The position numbers and the translations under genes are program-made. Below are positions 58,334-64,000 of a DNA stretch of 64,000 nt, piece by piece; the first letter of the stretch is position 1; each line of letters begins with the position of its first letter. Under the pieces are notes generated by a model that saw only the letters and a program-made list of their open reading frames with translations, ran no database searches and was not told the DNA's origin. This stretch comes from Xestospongia bergquistia (Eukaryota; Porifera; Demospongiae; Haplosclerida; Petrosiidae): NCBI GenBank assembly GCA_963965975.1, contig OZ014416.1, positions 1,426,001 through 1,490,000 of the forward strand. Reading direction: 5' to 3'.

Positions 58334-60716
58334 CTTTGCATTGTGTTGTAGCAACTGTAGCATGAACAAAGTAACTGTTATGACCGGTATAGTAAGTAAA
58401 TATAGGAATGATCCCTTGAGATACTGAACTTAGTCACTGAGCAAGAACGAATGACAATTTATAATAATAACAACAATGGCAACAACTGTAACAACTGATT
58501 TTTACCCAACAATTAAAACATGACATATATACATACAAAACAGGAAGTTACCAACTATAATTATATCAACATATCATATAATAATCACAGAAATAATAAT
58601 CATGAGAAATAAGTTACAACAGTAACAGGAGCTTACATTCAAGTGTACTAACTATTCTAAAATAAAATGTTTGTTTCTTGGAATATAATTATTCTAGAAG
58701 GATTTCAATTCATGTATTAATGCATATAATTATGAGATTCATTTCTCTTTGTATTCTTTACAATGAATAACATAATTATTGATCAGTTGGATATAGCCAG
58801 AGCTGTGACAGCTGACTTATTACTTTGCTTCATACTCAATCAAAAGGAAAATGGTCCAAATAACCTATGATCATATTTGCTATCTCTGCATTCCTTTTTT
58901 ATTACTTTGACAAGTTATGAATCTTTATTTGAGATATACATTTGTAAATTAGCTATACTATACTATTTTTATTTGTTCTTGCTTAAGCTTTTTTTGTTAA
59001 TTAATAACATAGGACAGTAAAGTGAAAGTAGAGGTAATTCCAATAGCAAGTGTTCATAATTTATATCTGTGATTACTATACATGTATTGTTTATCAAATT
59101 ATTCATCACACATTACAATGTAAATATTATTCATGGACTGTGCAGCCCACTACCGTTAGTTACTTACAAACATCACTAAACCACACAATATTACACTGAC
59201 GTAGATCTACCAGATGAATAATTCTGTACAATATCACATGTGTTTTGTAGCATTTGCAACATCATAAGTTACAGGTATTACAGTTAATAGTGGGCTATAA
59301 AATAGCCTTTGTAACATGGTCACTAGTATTTGGTAGTGATGGATAATTTGATAAACGATGTAGTAGTCATCTCTTAGATATGCCATTTTTGAAGAGAGGC
59401 AGTATCAAAATAAAATAATGTAGAAATCATCAACTTGATTAATATAGACTATCCATTTTCATTGTGTACTATACAAAGCTATTACAATAATCAGTATTTC
59501 TATTGTATTTTTTAGTACTGATGTGATTTAATAATATTCATGACAGAAGAAGGTGCAATGAGGCTGTTTGTTATTCAAGTTAATAGTAGTGTTTTCGATC
59601 TTGAATGCAAAGGATGCTAAGCAGTTCTTAGACCATATATGTGTATATGACGTCTATGTCAATTTTTATTACTTTATTCTATTGTTAATGTTATACATGT
59701 ATATTGAATGTGATTATAATCATTAAAAATGAATGACATATATATAGGCAAGAACTGATAACCAAAGTAACTTAAACTGCACTGATTTACAAATCTAATT
59801 ATTTTCTCATCCTGGAATTGGTACCTATAGCTATTCTCTATCTATTGTAGCAAGAAATCATCAACATTTTAACACAATAGCGGTGACATCATACCAATTG
59901 ACAATATATTAGTATATTAAAGTACGTTGCTAGTATTGATTAGTGGTATTGATATTACACTTAAAAAGCATTGTGTCATTTCACCCAAGGGGTTACCATA
60001 GTTTCATCAATATGATGTAAGCCTATAATACTGAATTACCACAAACCAAAACTAATCAAGTCAATTACCTTTGTTTCCATAGCCTTATTATTAATAATTA
60101 TTAAATAAAATTAATAATTTAATTGACATTGTGTTCACATTTGGAATTTGATGATAACATTTCAGCTGTGTGTCCCTGCATGAGATTAGCAACAAAAATT
60201 ATTTATCAAAACACATGCACTATTAACAATTTAACATAACCTATCTTTATATTACATTTTAATAGTTCATTATGTCTCCAAGCGATTGTTAAAGTTGACA
60301 TATTCTACTACATGCAAAACCACATTGTGAAGACTTTGACTAATGAAGATTTTTGAAGGATTTGCATTATAATGATAAAGAGGAGCACTGTATATAGATA
60401 GATATATTATAGTATAGCAAATTGTAAAAATGTGTCACCTATTAAAATCAAGTGGACTGGTTAAATTGGCAAAAATTGTATGTTCCAGACAAAAAAATAG
60501 ACCAAACAAAAACAAAAAATGTTGATAAATTCAGTTCCACTCAAGGGTGGAACAAATTTACACATCTTTTATACAATTATATTTAACAAAATTAATATAA
60601 CTGATTGTGCATCAAGTCTATTTTACTGCCATTATTGTTGCATAACTAAATCACTAGTAGCCGTGAATTGTAAGTAATGAGTTTGTTAACAATAATAAGG
60701 ATGATGATCAATGCTT
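58334..60716. other. Long intergenic stretch, no gene seen
   Basis: About 2.4 kb without a supported exon on either strand. 59,740-60,130 is paralogous to 19,700-20,150; 60,240-60,716 is the usual 3' flank of TMA genes. The rest is unique AT-rich sequence. Confidence 0.6.
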
Positions 60717-62570
60717 CTAGGTAGTAGGGACAGAGAGGCCCTGTTGCATTTCCATTGGATCTGGTCCTGGTATGTTCTGCTGTTTTTGCTCTTTGTTCCA
60801 CTTGCAGACCCGGGCAATTGCAAGAAGAATATATATTATAATACTTAATACTAAGACAATCACCGTTAAACTAAGTTGTACAATGTATTTAACTCTACTA
60901 CATTTGGAAGTAGATGTTCCACAATTGAAGGTACAATTGAAAGGCTCACTGTTATCAGCAAGTACATACAGCACTATAATAATGAATGTTAAAGCCATGA
61001 CAATGATTAGTCCTGTATATTGGCAATGGCACTGATATTCCTTAAAGTCACATTTCTTTATGCTAAAAGAAATAACCTTCAGAGACAAGTAGATTAGCAA
61101 TGCAATTATAATAAAAGAATAAGCTAGCCAGAAAGCAACCTTGATGTAAGTTGAACATGAACTCTTCAAGACATTATCTTTACTTAAGCTTGTCATAGCT
61201 GTATACCAAGCATCTACTTCAGCAATTAGCCCAAGTGCCTCAATTAATGTAGTATAAAAGGGATGTTTGCCTTCTTTTTTTTCATCTTCATCACTATATG
61301 CTTTGGAGATATCTTTAACTCTTTTTTCAATTAGAGGAATAAAACGAAATCCAAGAATTCCAAAAATAAGTAGATATATTGATGCCACTGTTGTACGTAT
61401 ACCACATTTAGAGTTAGTTGGGTCACATTTCAGATAGGGATACATCGTAATCAAGTTCTCCAAATTATCTCCAAGAAAATATGCCATGGTAGAGAGTATC
61501 ATTATAATACCAAAACAGAGTGTTTTCGCATGCTTACAATTAAATTTAAAGGAGCATTGTTTGTGCATGCATTCAATGGCATATAGTTTTATTAGCAATA
61601 TACTAAAAGAAGCTATAAGCAAACCAAGCCCTAATATTCCAAAAAATATCACTGTAACTAAAGCTTTAGTTTTGGAAGATGCCTCAGAGACTACAGTGGA
61701 ATAGAATACAAGAGAGTTGAGAATATCACACAACAGTGCTGCTGCCTTTAATTCATTGAAAAGTTTACTATTTACTTTTAAAAGTCTCTATGAAATAAAG
61801 AAAGAAGAAATTATATATATGTATGCTATTAGTCTTGGTACCAGACATTTCATTAGGGGAGATTGGAGAACGCTTGCGCGACGTCAGGTCATGGAATGCC
61901 ATTCTCGTTATACGGGTTTGCGACTTTCCAAAATATAGTTAGCGCTCTAGTTTTTGATAACATTTGTGGACTTGCAAGGCCTTTCAAATGGTGTAAACCA
62001 TTTCTCTCTATCTCGTTCCTAGCAAGATCAGAGTTAAGTTATAACACAGAGTTAGTGGTCTTTGTCAACGTAACAGAGTATTATATCAGTTTCTCCAGAC
62101 GTTTCCTCCCCTTAAGAAACGTTAGTTTTCGACCCTTCGCTACGAGAAGAAGGGCTTGGAAACAAGGACTCGCACAGCTGAAATGGGATGTGGGTAGAGC
62201 AATCTTAGACCTGAGTATGTGCTAAGAAAATGAAAAACGCAAAACGGCTGTTTGTGATATTCACTTGTTGTGCATGGTATGATCGTTCAAATAGAAGCAC
62301 AGACCGTCTTTTACTAACTGGTGCTGCCTCGTGTGACATACTGCTTTAGAGCAGAATTTTTAAGCAGCTTCAAAGGATTCATTGACTTACGTTGAATAGT
62401 TGTTAAGTAAAAGGACGTTTCCGTGGCCTGCAATATTTTATATGCGCTTATCTTCAGACCCTTCCTCTCTTAGCGAAGGGTCGGCAACGCCAGACTATCT
62501 GGTACCGAGACTACTACCCTCTATAATATTTCATACTCTATAATTAGATACTTACATTTTTGCCACCCAT
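60717..62570 (-). CDS. TMA14: eight-segment membrane protein, group B
   Basis: Micro-exon 62556-62570 (MGGKN), exon 2 at 60717-61787; 361 aa, intact. Closest to TMA10, with the same cysteine-rich insert (ECMHKQCSFKFNCKHAK) between TM2 and TM3. Motifs: YFLGDNLENL, YPYLKCDPTNSKCGI, EVDAWYTAMTSLSKDN, LADNSEPFNCTFNCG. The tail is longer than in TMA10 (QQNIPGPDPMEMQQGLSVPTT). Intron 1 carries the TIR element. Function unknown. Confidence 0.85.
61830..62513. mobile_element. TIR element in intron 1 of TMA14 (copy D)
   Basis: TAGTCTTGGTACCAGA and TCTGGTACCGAGACTA at the ends; 684 bp. Open plus frames inside (for example 61,863-62,225) resemble no protein and are not kept in the other copies. Confidence 0.78.
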
Positions 62571-63318
62571 TTTCACTTTACACACTTCTGCTCTGGAGAC
62601 AGGTAACCCTTGCAGCACTAATATGATAGTTAAACTAATTGTTCCTTGTTTTATTTGTACAATATCATAGTAATGGTATCGTCCGGGTTCGCCTACTCGA
62701 TATAAGACTCATACAAGCCACGAAAACGCCTCGTCCTCCTTTTCATTCAATACCTATTCAACGCGAGTCGATGAATGGGTATCGTCAGGGTTCGCCTACT
62801 CGAAATTCAATACCAGTACGGGTTTGCTTACGGATACAGTAATTGTAGAAGTTCTTGAATTTTTTATTGTAGTTATTATTCAAAAAATTGATTAAATTTG
62901 AAGAGTAGTACTTTTAGGTGAAGGTCACAGATATGTTATAAACAGTTAACCACAAAGATAATTATAATAATTGATTTAATTCCATGCATGATAAATTGGA
63001 CAGGACTCTTTCCAATTTGGTAATGATAAATCAAAAATATATTCAAGTTTGGTCATTCAAAATTCCCTCTGTCTGAAGCATCCAAGGATCACATATCTTT
63101 GGAGTATACTGGTGATGTTGTACTAGCCAGAGTGCATGTTGTGTAATAAACAAAAGTAAACTAAATATGAATATTAGTATGGAATGATATAGTAAAGTTT
63201 ATTAATTGAATTTGTTTAATATTCAAATTTTTTGGAGTGTTTGATTTTATATAGTTTTCTAATTTTGCATTCAAAAATATAACAGATATTATAATATATA
63301 GTAGATTGATTTTGAAAA
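62571..63318. other. TMA14 5' flank with inverted element fragment and C8orf76 scrap
   Basis: 62,677-62,838 is GC-richer. It has two GGTTCGCCTACTCGA copies and CGCCTCGTCCTCCTTTTCA, the complement of a stretch inside the intron TIR element. 63,085-63,125 (minus) is the end of C8orf76-like exon 1. No gene. Confidence 0.6.
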
Positions 63319-64000
63319 TTAGTCAAACATGATTATCTTCTTTTCAACTGGTTTACGACATATTGGACACTCAGTGAGTTTATCAGCACATGGTTGACAT
63401 GTTCCATGACCACAAAGAAAGACACAATTTTTACGACGATCCATACATACCACACAGAGGGACTGAGAAAGATATAGGGTCTTGTAAAGATGTAATGGGT
63501 GGAGTTTACTAATTACCTTTTCTTTGAGATCTTGGAGTTGTTGTTGTAGAACTGTCACATCTTCGGACCCAGTGGTAACCACACCCACTTTGCTAGTGTT
63601 ACGACGTTTTGTAGCTATAGAAAAATGGATTGCCAAGTAATAGAAGAACAAGAATAGATAACTATCTTACGTTTTCCACCTTGACACACAATACGAGGTA
63701 CTATTTGTTCAATCTGTACACGACACTGAACACATTTCTTCATAATAGCAGCACAACCTAATAGATTCATAGAAGTTCTAATTATCAGTAGAGAAGAAAT
63801 AATTTTCTTACTTTCACATGCCACCATATGTAGACAAGGATGAAAAAGAACATTGGCCGTTTGCTCAGAACACACAACACACTCCTCAATCTAATGAAGA
63901 ATTAGAGAGAAACAGATAACAACTAAGTTACTAAATAAATATTAACCTTTCTTTTTTCCGTGATCTCTGCTTGACATCTACTACAAGAGGTCATACGAGG
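63319..64000 (-). CDS. MIB1: Mind bomb E3 ubiquitin ligase, C-terminal RING region (runs off right edge)
   Basis: Mind bomb ubiquitinates Notch ligands (Delta, Jagged) to drive their endocytosis. Only the C-terminus is here, in five exons: 63947-64000 (partial), 63812-63890, 63671-63757, 63517-63614 and 63319-63462. Joined features in order: SCSRCQAEI (end of the first RING), then [19 protein letters not shown] with [13 protein letters not shown] (second RING), a coiled linker [12 protein letters not shown], then the third [24 protein letters not shown] to [16 protein letters not shown]. The family ends in just this way (ECPICRKAIE and a short hydrophobic tail). MIB1 and MIB2 cannot be told apart from the C-terminus alone, although three RINGs fit MIB1 better. 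All splice phases agree. Confidence 0.92.

Noticed and set aside
61863..62225. 120-codon plus-strand frame in the TMA14 intron element
   Set aside because: Interrupted in the paralogous elements and without transposase motifs.
62677..62838. Possible tRNA-derived SINE because of repeated GGTTCGCCTACTCGA resembling a B box
   Set aside because: No A box at proper spacing and no cloverleaf; better explained as an inverted piece of the intron element.

Overview
This is animal nuclear DNA: AT-rich (roughly two thirds A+T by eye), with GT-AG introns often only 45-100 bp long and conserved metazoan genes (ornithine decarboxylase, EIF3I, BPNT2/IMPAD1, DLGAP5/HURP, C8orf76, Mind bomb). Gene content, compactness and base composition suggest a demosponge such as an Amphimedon-like haplosclerid. 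That is an inference from style; no marker gene settles it.

Layout. 1-11,021 is an ordinary gene-dense stretch: the 5' part of ornithine decarboxylase (minus), the last exons of an unrecognised minus-strand gene, EIF3I (plus), two tandem BPNT2-like phosphatase genes (minus), and DLGAP5 (plus). From about 11.4 kb to 62.6 kb the window is dominated by a minus-strand array of an unrecognised multi-pass membrane protein family, called TMA1-TMA14 here in positional order. There are fourteen recognisable members plus scraps. Most have a 3-15 nt first coding exon and one long second exon encoding about eight hydrophobic segments. Four sequence groups are visible: A (TMA1,2,3,4,6), B (TMA5,7,10,14), C (TMA8,11) and D (TMA9,12,13). 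TMA2, TMA4 and TMA8 are broken by a 16 bp deletion, a nonsense codon and a 1 bp deletion.

The array grew by segmental duplication that carried neighbouring genes along. Pieces of the DLGAP5 3' end, the C8orf76-like gene and the Mind bomb 3' end recur as fragments between family members. Two near-identical C8orf76-like genes (38.7-42.2 kb and 48.3-51.7 kb) are complete, and each holds a TMA gene (TMA8 or TMA11) on the opposite strand inside its second intron. At the right edge the C-terminal RING fingers of a Mind bomb E3 ligase run off the window.

Mobile DNA: a hAT transposase relic (14.1-14.6 kb), a hAT-type miniature element with target duplication (19.0-19.4 kb), a Mutator-like element with a FLYWCH remnant (22.7-23.4 kb), a 1.2 kb TIR element that split a 42 bp tandem repeat (33.9-35.1 kb), and a TIR element at the same place in intron 1 of all four group B genes.

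The most interesting content is the TMA family: a 4+4 TM pseudo-repeat with a GDN motif in each half, a conserved micro-exon, and fast birth-and-death evolution. No function can be assigned from sequence alone.
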